Assembly (NCBI GenBank): GCA_013400975.1
Contig: WBMZ01005337.1
Coordinates: forward strand, 124,001-188,000
From: Atrichornis clamosus
Taxonomy: Eukaryota > Chordata > Aves > Passeriformes > Menuridae
Length of the DNA stretch: 64,000 nt
Reading direction: 5' to 3'
This document shows positions 13,501 through 25,800 of this stretch, piece by piece (positions within the stretch are counted from its first letter, which is position 1; the number at the start of each line of letters is the position of its first letter). The position numbers and the translations under genes are program-made. The notes below the pieces were generated by a model. That model was not told the origin of the DNA, did not search any database, and was given only the letters and a program-made list of their open reading frames with translations.

Positions 13501-16500
13501 CTAACCTCAGTCTCCGGTAATTGATGGCCTACTTGTCTAACCCTGTAACTATCTCTCACTTTAGACACAGATGCTGCATCTCTCTAAATACCGTTCCACA
13601 TTAAAACATCCTACCTTCCTGTTTCACGTATCAATCAATGCAGTAATTCTTACAGAAACCAGCAATGGCCTGTGTAAACCAGGAGACAGTGGGTGTAAGC
13701 AAGCAGAGATAAAATTATGCAGGCTTAAATTACAAACTGGATGTGTGGTTTGAAGGATTTAGACTCGCATTGCAAAATTAGCTGGGACATAACCAGCAAG
13801 CAGACATGAGGCAGTGACCCCATGAGCAGATGTTAGCTCACACAAGGCAGGATGCCCTGGTATACACTGCTCTCTGTTACAGTGACTAATGCTTGTTCGG
13901 TGCTTCTCTGCACCAACCGAACCCACGGTCCTTTCCCAGCAAATCCAAATAGCCTTATACTTGCAATATCAGTTTTTCTGGGTTCTTCTGGTAGATGGTT
14001 CTCTTCTAGTTGGACTCCACTTGTAGGTAGTCTCTTACTGCAGGGATCATGATGAGGCATCCTAAAGGCTACCACAGTACCAGAAGGCATTAGCCTCCAT
14101 TACTTTGAAGGCCAGAAGCTTTACTTGACAGATTAGGATCTGCTCTGAGCTCCCTGCTTCCTCTCAATCCTTTTTCTGAGCAAACTGGAGGCTGACATGG
14201 CATTGGGATCCTGACAACAGACTCAGGAAATAAAAGCTAAAGTTACTGGGGCTACCAAAATGTTTTGTTTCCTGATCTTAAATAAAGACAATATTCTTTC
14301 CTCTCTCATGGGCCAGCAAGGATAAAACTTGACTCTCAGGTGTGCAGAAGCTGAGCCACTGGTGTTGGTTCAAATATCTTCTTTGTATGACCCCTCAGAT
14401 TCATATCACACCATCTCCTAGGTGTTAACGCCTTGTTTGCAGGGCATGCCTGGAACAGAGGAACTGCCATCATCCCCTCCTTCTGCAGGGAAACATAAGG
14501 CACAAAGCACAGGGAAGGATTCACCTCAGTCAACACAAGATTTCTGTACCAGGGCATACACTGGATCCAGTTGCTTGCTTGGGACCAGTTTTTGCTTTCC
14601 TATCAGTCCCTCTATTTTAGGCAGGTGGTTTTGATCCTGCAATTTCTTTACGTATGGTATGTTACCATTCACGGTCTCATCTGAATGTGGTTAAGTCCAT
14701 GTACACAAGGTCACTGATAGACACCAGGCATGTCCCTTTATAAGGTGTGCCCACAATTATATGATGATTACTATAAGAATATAGAGGTCAGGTATAGAAT
14801 TGGGATGGACATAGTAAAATTGAGGTTACAGTTTCATGGGACATAGACAAAAGCATAAGGTCCTGCTTCCCTCTGAGCCTATTTAACTCACTAATGCAGA
14901 ACAAAACTACCCCAGGAGTACAGCGAGAGAGTGGGGTGGAGAATCAGGAGGAACAAACAAGGAGAGTGACTTTTTCCTTTAGGCAGTAAAAAACCCAGTA
15001 GATCAGATCAGCCACCCATGAAACCACAGCCTTGGTTTACAAGAACTTACTAGGTCAAAAGAAATGGGAGCAATTCCACACCAACGATGTGCAGAAGAGC
15101 AGTCCAGAGCAAGAGAAGAAATGAGCTTTGCAGAGAGGTCTAATACCTGTGCAGGCTCTCAGGTGGTGCAGAGAGCATATTAAAAAGCTGTGGATGTGAA
15201 CAGCTGAACTGCTCCCTAGGTCACTGTAATTCCCTACAATCTGTTACTGACACAAAACAAACAACATCCCCAAAAGTCACCCCACCCCATCATACTTTGA
15301 GAAATAAACACATTTTTCGTCTTATTTCCATTCACACCAAACATGGATCAGAAAAAAAGGCCACAATACAGGGCACTGCATTTTTACATAATATCTGGAT
15401 ACCTACAGGAAAGGAGTTTGATACTATTTGGTCTTCCTCTTTCTTTCCTCAGTACATTCCCAATAAAACTGCTTCACTTTCTAAGCCTCCTAATCTTTCC
15501 TTCCAACTGTTGTCTCTGCCAACTTGAACTTAACAATACAGAGGGGCAACTAGAAGGTTGCATTTTAAGCATGATCAGTTGAATTTCTGCTTTCCCAGTG
15601 TGCTTATTTGCTCTCAGGTATGATTTTTGTTTATCTCATTCCACACCTCATCTCTAGGAAGCCTATGCTAGCAGAGCTTTTAGATTTTTCTGGCTTTTTT
15701 GCAGAACTGCAGCTTCCCTAACATATGTTCACATTGCACAGGCTGGTAGCAGACAGAGGTGGAAGCAGTTCAGGACCAGAGAGTGCCTCCTCTTGAGACT
15801 GAACTGAACTGCAGATGTACTGAAGGACGTCCTCAAGCCATAGGAAGAGCTCAGCTCATCCCAAAGCCTCTGGAAAGAGAGGTCCCAATATCCCATTACC
15901 CAGCCAGCTGAGACATGTATTGGGAAAGGAGCCACAGCCGGACCCAAGCCCCTGACCTGGTTCTTCCCAGGTACAGCACGGACACATTGGCAGGGTCAGG
16001 GCATGAACCCCAGCCCTGGAACACAGTTGCCTGTCCAGTATGCTGACAGCAAGGTCTCCTGCCTGACCTCAGCCAGGGCAGCCAGCGTTCATCCAAGCAA
16101 GGGCTGGGCACAGCCCGAGGGTCAGCAGAGGCCGGCAGTCACCCTCTGTGCAGGCAGGCAGCTGGACACTCGCCAAGCGAGCCCGTTGCTGAGGGCACCT
16201 AAAAACGATCCCTGCCCTTTAGTGGGCAGAAGTTTATCTGCACAGATATAGCCACTGAGCCTAAAATATAAATAGCTGTATCTAGCAATGGGGAATGGAA
16301 ACTGTCCTGGTCATTGGTTTTGATGTATTTATGGCTGTTTTTAACGTAAATCTAAGTTTTCAGTGCTAACGGTTCGAGGCTGCTGAGGATTCTCTCCTTA
16401 CGCCACCATATTTTTGGTAAAAGTCAGAAACAAATACATTCACGTCTCCTAATTCTCTGCCTCCAGTATTCTAAAGGGATGAGAGGGATCATGAATTGGA

Positions 16501-19249
16501 TGGAAATCTGTAGCACTCACTATTCATACTTCAGTATGAATTGCAATTGTAGCTGTGCATATCTGAGCAGCCACCCAGATGCTAATGGAGCTGATCCTGT
16601 GTCAGTAAGACCAGAGAAAAGCCTCCTCTGTTTAATTTTTTGATATTTATTTGCTATTAATCAAAGGACCAACACATATTGAGATACCATGGAAAATGTC
16701 TTTTTTTGCCTGTGTTAACAGTAATGTTCTAAGATAAAGTTATTTTAAAACATGACTTATTTTCACTTTGCACTAGTGTTTTTAACTGTCCTGAAGGATG
16801 TTTATACAATTTTGCAAAGAAACATGAACTGTTCTACTCCATTTACATTTCTTTGTTCCAAAATGTATTCCTCTTGTTGAGATTCCAGCAGACAAGGAAA
16901 GCAGACACAGCGGTTACTTTCCAACATGAAACTTAAAACCACAATCTCCCGCTCAGAAAACACAGAATGAGTCACAGGAAGGGGCCACTTGCTTGCAAAA
17001 CTCATTAAAAGCAAGGCAAGGCAAAATAGATTTCCTGTATCAATAAATAGATTGCTGGCAGTAGGCAGAACACCTGACAGTGCTGGAGGCTAAAAACCAG
17101 TCCAAGGGTAACCATTAGTAAAGTCAGATCAATTCTTCAGCTCGGAAACTGTATCTCCCCAGTACACAGTTTTCTTGGAATTAGTTGGCTTAATCAAGCA
17201 AAGTGCTTAAGAATATGCATAAGTTTCAGCCCAGGGAGGGATGAGTTAAACACTTGCTTAAATAGGCTGAAAAATGATGATGTCTGTATTTATCCAGTGA
17301 AGCAAGCCGTATTAAGAGGATGCACGCATGGTACCACAGAGGTGCGTATACTGCAGGTGAAAGCTTTGTTTCCCAAGTTCATGAAATAATAAAGAAGCCC
17401 TAGTCCTTACATAAGCTTAAAATTTAGCTGTAATTGCAACTTTGTTTTGCTGTTAGCAGTACTCCTTGGACACTTGAGCATAGAATTCCTTTTGTTCAAT
17501 GTTATTCTCTTCTGTTTGGCAAATGAAGCCAAAACGGCCTTCTCACCTCTTCTGTGCAGCTCAGACACACGGGATGTCAGGCAGAACGGCTTAGGAGGCA
17601 CAAGGCAGAGCTCAGTGCCTAACCCAGCACCACCCAGGGTCAGCCCAGGGGTAGGAACAAGAAGGTGCCTTTTGGCCACTTGTTCTGTTTTTGTTCCCTT
17701 TCTCTAGTTTCCCCTGGAAGAAGAATCATTTCTCATTTTCCCTTTAATATTCTCCCTCACTTCCCAATGGCTGGAAAGGTCTTGATGAAGACCCCCCCCC
17801 AAAGCGTCCAACAGCTGCAGTGTCTCGGCACCGTGGTGTTCCTTGGAGCCAGTCTCTCAGCTCTCGTTTAGAACTAGCCCTTTCATTGCATATCTCCAAC
17901 ATGCAACAGAACAGAATGAGGGGCTGCATTTTGCCGCAAGCAAATGAGTGAGGACTACCTAAGGTTGTGGTACTGTGAGTATATTCCTTTCACCACCATA
18001 CGTTGCTAGACTTTAATGAAAAGAGAAAAAAACCCCACAAAACAAAGAAAAACCCACTAAGAACAACCTTCAGACTTAACCTTTTTATGCATTCACAGAA
18101 GAGCTGAAAATTATACTGGTTATATTTTTAGGCACTAGCTCTTAGCATCAACCATCTTCTGCCTCTTGCAGTGAACTATCCTGAGGTACTTGATGGCATA
18201 TGCAACGCATATTGAATTAAGACTATCTATTTATAAGGACAAAAGCATAGTATTCAGGAAATATTCCCTACCTTCCCCATGGCATCAAAAAATCCCCCAA
18301 CAGCTTTACAGTGTTTGCTCCTAACGAGTTTCTCCCCTTGGACTGTTGTCTCTCTAGTATAAATGGGGTATTCCAGGAGCAATGAGCATATCCTTATAAA
18401 GTTTGGTTTGCTGATATAAAAGCACCATTTCTCTGACTTTTAATTAAAAGGGCACCTTCATTTCAGAGCCTGTCTCCAGAGCTCCAGGGTAAATGTTTAT
18501 AGAAGGCAGAGACATACAGAAAATAGAGAAGACTGAAGAAGCAGTGACTGCAGGCTGCCCAAATACGGCTGCTCTTGTATTTTTAACAGAGAACTTGAGA
18601 TGCCGCAGAGCCTTATCAACCCCAAACATCTTTGTTTTCATACCAGCACGCACAAGCCTGGCAGTATCACTATGCTGCAGTTAAGTCTGCTCAGCAAACC
18701 TGGCAGTGGGAGCAAAAGGCAGCACTGTGTTCCCAGGGACAGGAGAAAAAAAAAGAGTATTGGCTTTTCCCCAACAGGATGGCCAATGGTCAAAGAAGAG
18801 GAGACCCAAAAAACAAGCTATCTGGTCTCATTGCCATGAATGACATGGCAATTCAAAACAGATGGCTAGTTTTTGCTTAGGTCACACTAGGAACTAGACA
18901 AAAGGAAGATTCAAAAAATTCTGGGATGGGGTAGCATTCCTGACTGCTCCAATTTGCTCCAGTTTCTGTCTGGTTGCTCTTGGCTCTAAGGTGCTGTTCC
19001 TATATCCCAAAACAGCCAGAGCCCAGATCCTGGCCCTGTCTCCCTCAGTAAACTCTTTCAGTTTGAAAAGGCTCTGGGTAAAACACTGCAGCCAAACCGC
19101 AAAAATAATGCAAGTTACACTGGATAGCCCCAGTAAGAAACAGGCAATGGAGACTGAAGATACAAAAGCCACACTTTACAGGTTCAGCAGTTCTGCAAAA
19201 GCATTCTGCCATTATCAAAGAATATAGAAAAATAGAAAAGTGAGGAAAT
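10521..19249. other. Intergenic DNA downstream of LPIN1, nothing recognised
   Basis: Mixed composition: AT-rich at 11,100-12,800 and GC-richer at 12,950-13,450 and 15,720-16,200. No exon-like frame with splice borders, no CpG-dense promoter and no mobile element that I could identify. A C9 run is at about 17,791-17,799. Confidence 0.65.
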
Positions 19250-19263
19250 AAATTATTTTTGCC

Positions 19264-19269
19264 TTTATT
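19264..19269 (-). promoter_or_regulatory. Distal polyadenylation signal of LPIN1 (AATAAA)
   Basis: The minus strand reads TTGTAATAAAGGCAAAAATA, followed within 40 nt by a T-rich downstream stretch (CACTTTTCTATTTTTC). It is the last good signal-plus-downstream-element pair before the gene-free flank. Confidence 0.75.
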
Positions 19270-20006
19270 ACAATATATATTTCTACCCTTGTTGCATTCA
19301 GCAGATCAAAATGAAGTGTTAAAATTATTTTCATCACTCCAGTAGCACATACATATACAGATTAAATACTGTATATAAATAGGCTTTGAAATAACAGTCC
19401 ATATCTACAAATAAAAAATACCCAATACCCCTCTCTCTTCCCTCCCCAAATTACAGCTGTAACATTTTATCTTCAACATAACTAATGCCACAAGTATGGC
19501 ATTCTTTCCCTCCCATGGCACAGCTAGAGTGGTGTGGTCATCAGCTTCGAAACGAACATTAGTCACTCCTCACTGCTGCATATTCTAGTTTCTGTGTATT
19601 GCATGAATAGAATATACTGTGATTTAATGTGTCTGCATACTTATGTTAGCATATTCTTTCTGTAACAAAAACCAGCATTACACTGCAAGCAAGGTACAAT
19701 TTTTTCTTTCACAGAAAGAGTAGCAATTTGTTAAACCATCCCTTTTTCTTCTACATGAATTAACAAAGCAATTTAAATACAATGCTAAAATTTAACACCT
19801 ACCAAATCAAAATGTCTTATACTTTCTGGAAAAGTATGGTGATGTTCCTCACAGATCAAACCCTTGATTTCCATGTAAGTGTCTTTTTTGTGAGCAAATC
19901 TGATAAAAGTTATAGAAATACACATTCCTGACGCTGTTCAGCTATATTTCAACTTTCAGATACAAAGGCGGATACAGCATGTCAGGAGTGAAGCGCTGAA
20001 TGTCAC

Positions 20007-20170
20007 ACAATCACAGAAAAGTTGGTCAGAAGGGACCCCTGGAGGTCATGCAGTCCAACTTCAGCCTCGAAGCAGATGGTTGCCAACACTAGATCAGGTC
20101 AGCCATAATCCTGTTTAACCAAGTCTTGAAAAGCTCTGGTGCAGATTCCACAGCACCTCAGGGTTACCTG
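20007..20170 (-). mobile_element. CR1 LINE 3' fragment inside the LPIN1 3' UTR
   Basis: The plus strand starts like the complement of a CR1 3' end (ACAATCACAGAAAAGTTGG, then GAAGGGACCCCTGGAGGTCA) and runs to about CAGCACCTCAGGG. The element is in the same sense as LPIN1, so it is part of the mature mRNA. It is 5'-truncated, as usual for CR1. Confidence 0.85.
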
Positions 20171-20280
20171 TACCAGCGCTGCACTACGGCTACAATCTGA
20201 CAGATTTAATACAGTCCCTCATTCACGCTATCATTTGGTTTTTAATACTAATGGCAACAGACTACCCTGGATTACCTATT

Positions 20281-20338
20281 AAGTTATAAATAAATATGTC
20301 ACAGGCTTTAAGTTATAAATAAATATGTCACAGGCTTT
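20281..20338 (-). repeat. Perfect 29-bp tandem duplication carrying AU-rich elements
   Basis: Two identical 29-bp copies, head to tail (20,281-20,309 and 20,310-20,338), in the LPIN1 3' UTR. On the transcript strand each copy contains overlapping ATTTA pentamers and a TTATTTATA nonamer (20,285-20,293 and 20,314-20,322), the class II AU-rich element pattern. Identity of the copies indicates a recent event. Confidence 0.95.
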
Positions 20339-22027
20339 AATCATGGAAAACTTTCAGGGACCATCTTTTCTAGTGGGAGCTGCTGTGTATAGTATCTAGG
20401 AAAACAGATTTTAACTACTGTTAAGGATACAACCCACAAAACTGACAGCCTGTCACTGAAAAGAAGGGTTGGTTTGGTTTTATTTTGCATAATAAATGGA
20501 TTGAAATAGGCCTTTACCAAAACTGAATTTAAATAGGATGCAGCTAGTACATTCATCCATTTATTCAATCATTAATGATGAGTATTAATAGCTAATTAAA
20601 GGAAAGTGGCTATATTTAGAGATGCAACCATCTCAGTTTGGCAACCTGCAAACCTCACTGATTGTCTTTCAGAAAACCCACTCCATATTTCTTATGTCTT
20701 TAAGTAAAAAGCTATTTGCATTTTCTTTAAACTTTGAAGAGAGCACAATCAGTCTGGGTTGTTAAAGACTCATTTCTTCCTCTTTGTGTCTAACCTTGGT
20801 ATCTCCAAAGTGGACATTCACCTTGCCCAAAGCAACAATGTTCATGTGAAAGGAAGACTTAGGGAGGGCTCTCCACTGCACACTGCAGCTGTGTAAAGGA
20901 TTGCACTTATACTCATCACTACTGAAGGCACAGAGAAATCATAAATCGGCCCACTGACATACCAGGTAAAGTCTGCAGTAGTAAAAGTTAGAAAACTCCT
21001 ACTATAGAGTTACCATCCTATCTACATTGCTATCACTCTTGACACACAAAACCAGAATTTGCTGTAACAGAACAAATGTGATACAGAGCAGTCTTTTCAA
21101 ACTTCTGGGTGCTAACCAACCATAATCACATCTTAAAATTTCTCCAGGACCACTCTGCCTTCCTTGTTATTAAACTCTTAAGTGAAAACACTACAACCAG
21201 CTGCAGAACACATAGCATAGCCTCAGATCACAAGCTGGCAGACACCACAGCTTGTGAACCACCAGTTCAGCCATACTGAAATACAATATACATAGAATCC
21301 CATGATGCCATTTTTAGCATTTCAAAGAACAATCAGACCTTTCAATATATTTTAAAAGGAAAAAGAAAGTTTCTTTCCTAACTGCAACACATTTGAGAAT
21401 CATTTGGCATGTGGGCACTTGGAGTTCGTATTTTAAGTACCACATTGTGTAAAAGCAGATAATTTGGAAAATATTGTCAACTGATCCACAGTATTGCTTT
21501 TAGCACTCATAGTTAAGTCTTAAGGCTGTCAAAAGCAGGTAGCAAAAGCAGTTATCTACAGCTTGTGTCTGGATAAATAAGGGGGGGAAAAAAAAAGAAG
21601 CGGAGATTTCATTACCTTAAAGGAGAGTAAATTGCACTAAAAGTATCCATTCTTTATGATACAATACAAAACAAAGCAAAAAAATCCATATAGTAAAAAC
21701 CTGAGATGCATCATTCACCAGCATCAAAATTCACATCTTAAACAAAATAATGTTTCAAACAAAACTATTCCATTTTGACAAAATCCTCAGTATTTTTGGC
21801 TCAGCAACAATCTTGAACCTCAGCACACAGTGTGTGTGAAAGATGTGTTTACTGAAGATCACCCACTTCAGTAAGGTGGGCACCATGCACAGTAGCCTGT
21901 ATCTTCCACTTGCACACTCACAGTGATCCAAATAGCTACTCTTGAAGCATGATACTTCTCAAACTGAGAAAGACTGGCAGAATCTGGCCATCCTATTTCA
22001 CTTACTTTCTATTTAGATTACACATAA

Positions 22028-22033
22028 TTTATT
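22028..22033 (-). promoter_or_regulatory. Possible proximal polyadenylation signal (AATAAA)
   Basis: Minus-strand AATAAA about 620 nt after the stop codon. Use would give a short 3' UTR lacking the CR1 fragment and the duplicated AU-rich element. Further hexamers are at 20,560-20,565 and 20,479-20,484. Hexamers are frequent in AT-rich DNA, so any one may be unused. Confidence 0.3.
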
Positions 22034-22650
22034 TCCTCAGAAATGTCCCATGTCAAAACAGGCTGGAATAAATCAAACACAACTCAATTGGCTTTGACAG
22101 CTACACTGATTTATATCTGCTGAGGATCTAGACCAGTAATTAACTCTTAAACAAACAGTTGTTGGTCAAGCAAGTGGAAAGACAAAGAATCATTTGCTCC
22201 TTCAGAGAGAAGAATTTTGATATATGGATTGCAATCCCTGTCTGTGTCACCAGATAATGTCAGGAATGGCGAGTACCTTCAGCTCCCTTACTGGCAAGGG
22301 GTTCTGATAGGATGAAAGATGGCTTCAGTGATGCAGAACAGACATGGAACCACTTTACACCCTTATGGCACATTAAACTGCAACTCCAACATCATTTTTA
22401 ATTGACCTTATATAGTGAAAGTGCATGGCACAATTTGAGGAGCTGGATGAAGATCTAGAAACGCAACTCCTATTCCTGGCAAGACTCATCTGGAAATCTG
22501 ACTGATTATGAAAAAGCGTTTCTAAGTTTGCTCACAACAAAAGAATACAATGATCACAACTTCACAGATTCCAACTGAACTGTCGACAGTCCAAGCCAAG
22601 TGGTGTCCTTTCAAAACTGTTGAGCTGAGACCAGCAGTTTGGAGATGGGG

Positions 22651-22810
22651 CTACGACGAGGCTGGATGCACATCCTGAGTTTCAAACGGCGGCAGAGGCT
22701 CTCTCCAGTAGGTGAACTGACTGTAGGTGTCAGAGCAAGGGAAGTCTGAAGAATGGCTTCTTTTCAGCAAAGGGAAAATGTGATCTACCACTTCACAGAG
22801 TCTGACATAG
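22651..22810 (-). CDS. LPIN1: LPIN1 coding exon 19, end of the reading frame (residues 851-903)
   Basis: Codes for [20 protein letters not shown] and [20 protein letters not shown], ending QDVHPASS and a TAG at 22,651-22,653. The tail is lipin-1-like throughout. The acceptor is TATTTTCCAG. The exon continues as the 3' UTR. Confidence 0.97.
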
Positions 22811-25800
22811 CTGGAAAATAAACAAATAAAAAGATTGCTGAACCATTTCAGACCAGCTTATTTTGAATTTTTCTAAGTCCCCAACCACTAAGGCATGACT
22901 ACTCTTACAAACAGGCAAGGTGGACAGGTCACCCTCCTCAAAGGAATAAAACAAAATTTAATTTTGGAGCTCAGCTTTCAGAAAGGATTCACAGTTAGGA
23001 TAAGAAATTCACTCTAATCCATTCATTCTAACAAATGATACTTACCTTGTGAGAAACAGATGCCATTTTACACCCAGATCATCTGCTAAAATATTCAAGA
23101 ATCACATTCTGCTTCTCCATTTCTGTCCAGGTTGGCTCAAGCAGCTCCCTGCTCAACTGATTATTCATATTTTATACATATATGACTCTCCGTCAATTAA
23201 GGACACTAGCACTTTACATTACTAAAGGCCATTTCTAGTGTTAGGAGTTGCCAGTGCCTAAGCATCTTGCTGGAAGTACTTAGCCCTCTCTTCAGATTTT
23301 GTTTTCTGGCTCTTCTAGATGGGAGATCCAGGAAAAGGAAATTTTGAAAAGGGCAGGAAAAGGCAGATGGCTTCAGCAAACTAGCAAGTCTCATTTTTAT
23401 GCAGACTAAATCATACACTTAAAAATCTCTTACATGATTAAAGCAGATGGAATATATTATACTATATACAAAAAAATTCTTTTTATCAGTTTAACTGAAG
23501 GAAAGTGTAAAGTCTATTTTATTCTAAATCTTATGTTTTGTTTGAAGTATTCTAAGGAATCTTTCATTACTAAAATCAAATGGATCTTTGGGCAACTGGA
23601 GTCATAAGTTAGCAAAGCAAATTAATTTAGGCCATGAAGTGTTAGGGATAAGAGACCACTTACGATGAGATGTTTGTCTTTGCATGCTCTTGTATAAGTT
23701 CTCCTTTGGGGTTAACTGTAAATATCCTGTTTAAAGAAACCCCAACTTGTTTGTATGAATAAACATCCTAAAAAGAAAAGAAAAAAAGAAAAGTAATGAT
23801 TCTGCCTCTGCAAAATAATGTGTATTCTTGATGGAATAGATTACACAAAAGAACATATTGACATAGTATTGGTACTAAACTTACCTAGTTATTGTGTACC
23901 TGAAATTCTCCATTATGTTACAAATGAGGTCCATCTAATGAAATGTTCATGAAAGAGACAATTTGCTGCTAGGTAAGGAATTTGCCACTTCAATTTAAAC
24001 TATTAATCAAAATCATGTTCATTTTTTCAGTAACTTCCCTTGACACAACAATAATGTTCAATAACAAACTCACGATATTTAGTTAAAAGCATTAGCACCT
24101 TCATTTTTCTTTCGGAGAAAATTTCATTTCCTGAGCGCATTGTACCAAGTACTTTACAACAGTGTGCAGGGGTTAAAAGATAGTCTACACGTAAAACAGG
24201 AATTACTTTTTAAGGACAAAGTCACAAAAGTAATAACAAACACGTCTACGTTAAAACCCCTGGAAACATCACTTAGCTCCTGAGTTCGGATTTGTGCCAT
24301 ACCCATATGCCATACGCCATGTCAGAGCAAGGGGAAAAGAAGGGAAAGCAAGAAATATATGCCAAAATAGCAGCAATGATCCCCAGCAGCCTCGGTTACA
24401 GATGCAACTACAGGAAGTACAATTAGAATTAAAAATTAAGAATGGCTTCTAAGAAATTCAGATAGTTAAGGAAAGCAATAAATAAGTTTTGATGTGTTCT
24501 GAAGAAAACCTTGACCAAAACAAAGTTAGGAACACGTCCCAGAAGATCAGAGCAAAAACAATTTCCATTTTGCTAATATAAATCATGGTTTTAAAAGCTG
24601 AGGTGGTGAAAAACTGGAATGTTAATGATGATACAAAGATTATTTTTATATCTACATTGTAAAGACTGTTCAAAAAAATTAACTGAACAGAAGTGAATAA
24701 CAGTTATTTCAAGAATTCAGCATCCTGGCAGTCCATGCACTGTCTACACCTGTAACATCCATGAGCACGGAAATGTCCCTGAGTTTGTTCTTGGAAAAAC
24801 GAAACAAAACAAAGCAAAGCAAAAAAACCAACCAAACAAAAAACAACCAACCAAACGAATATTAGCAGAGCAGAAAATTGAGAGAGCTACAATCCTGATC
24901 TTAACAAATCCAGTGGCAAATCACACTCCTGAAGCCTGCACTCTGGCAGAAATAATGGCAGTGAGCTACCAGTAATTATTTTAGAAACATTAACTTACTG
25001 TTTTACTTGAAATATACATGAAAATAATGATTTTATTTCCCTGAGGTTCAAAAAATTAGAACTAGAGGTAGATATTATCCATAATACAACATCACAAAAG
25101 TTTTTAAACAGTTGTTTCAGAATCATATGTTTAAATGTACCTTGATAATGGAAATTAATCTGTGTATGACATAATTTCATACAGCCATGGGACAGTGAGA
25201 ACCTCCTGTCACCTCCTACATAATGCTTTTGAAAGAAGAAGGTATAATCACATGGCAGAGTCCCCACCTCAGCCATAGCCCAAGAGACTGTTTCCTTTTC
25301 GAAATGCATAAAAGTTTTCTTTGGTCCAGGACAGGAGCAAGAGCTGTCTACAGCCCAAATATCCAGTTTTCCAATGGGTGATGGAGATCTGTCCTCCCCT
25401 CTCCATGTCAAATGTATCACTTTCCATACAAAGTAGAACCTTTTGACTTCAATGGGGCATCCAAGGTCTTTTGAGCTTGAAGTTTAAATTCCACCAACAT
25501 TAATCTGAAATATTTTCTGCCTGCCCACAGGTATCTCACTGACACTGTATCTGTGTGGGTTCAAATGAGACGAGTGTTTCCACACAAGCTTAACTGCTAA
25601 TTTATGGAGACACAGTTACTTTGCTGCTCTTCCATCTCTGCATCCTATATCATGGTATTTTTGAGGAAGAACCTTAGTATTTTCCTGTGTACATGGTCTA
25701 ACAAGATATTCTTAATTCTCATTTAAAGCTTCTAGGTTCTACTGCAACAGAACCACGAAATAACAGCAACCTTTATTTTCTCTGCAATAGAAATAAATTC

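Larger units (their letters stand above)
19250..22650 (-). other. LPIN1: LPIN1 3' untranslated region, about 3.4 kb
   Basis: Extends from the stop codon to the AATAAA at 19,264-19,269. It is AT-rich and has no splice-site or coding signal that I could support. It contains a sense CR1 fragment, a 29-bp tandem duplication with AU-rich nonamers, and several internal AATAAA hexamers. The exact cleavage point is inferred from the signal (10-25 nt downstream). Transcript data could shorten or lengthen it. Confidence 0.75.

Noticed and set aside
16522..16541. Hairpin with 8-bp stem and 4-nt loop
   Set aside because: Short AT-rich stems like this are expected by chance in a window of this size.
24995..25420. 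141-codon minus-strand frame in the exon 17-18 intron
   Set aside because: No recognisable domain, and exons 17 and 18 join in frame without it. An extra exon here is not needed.
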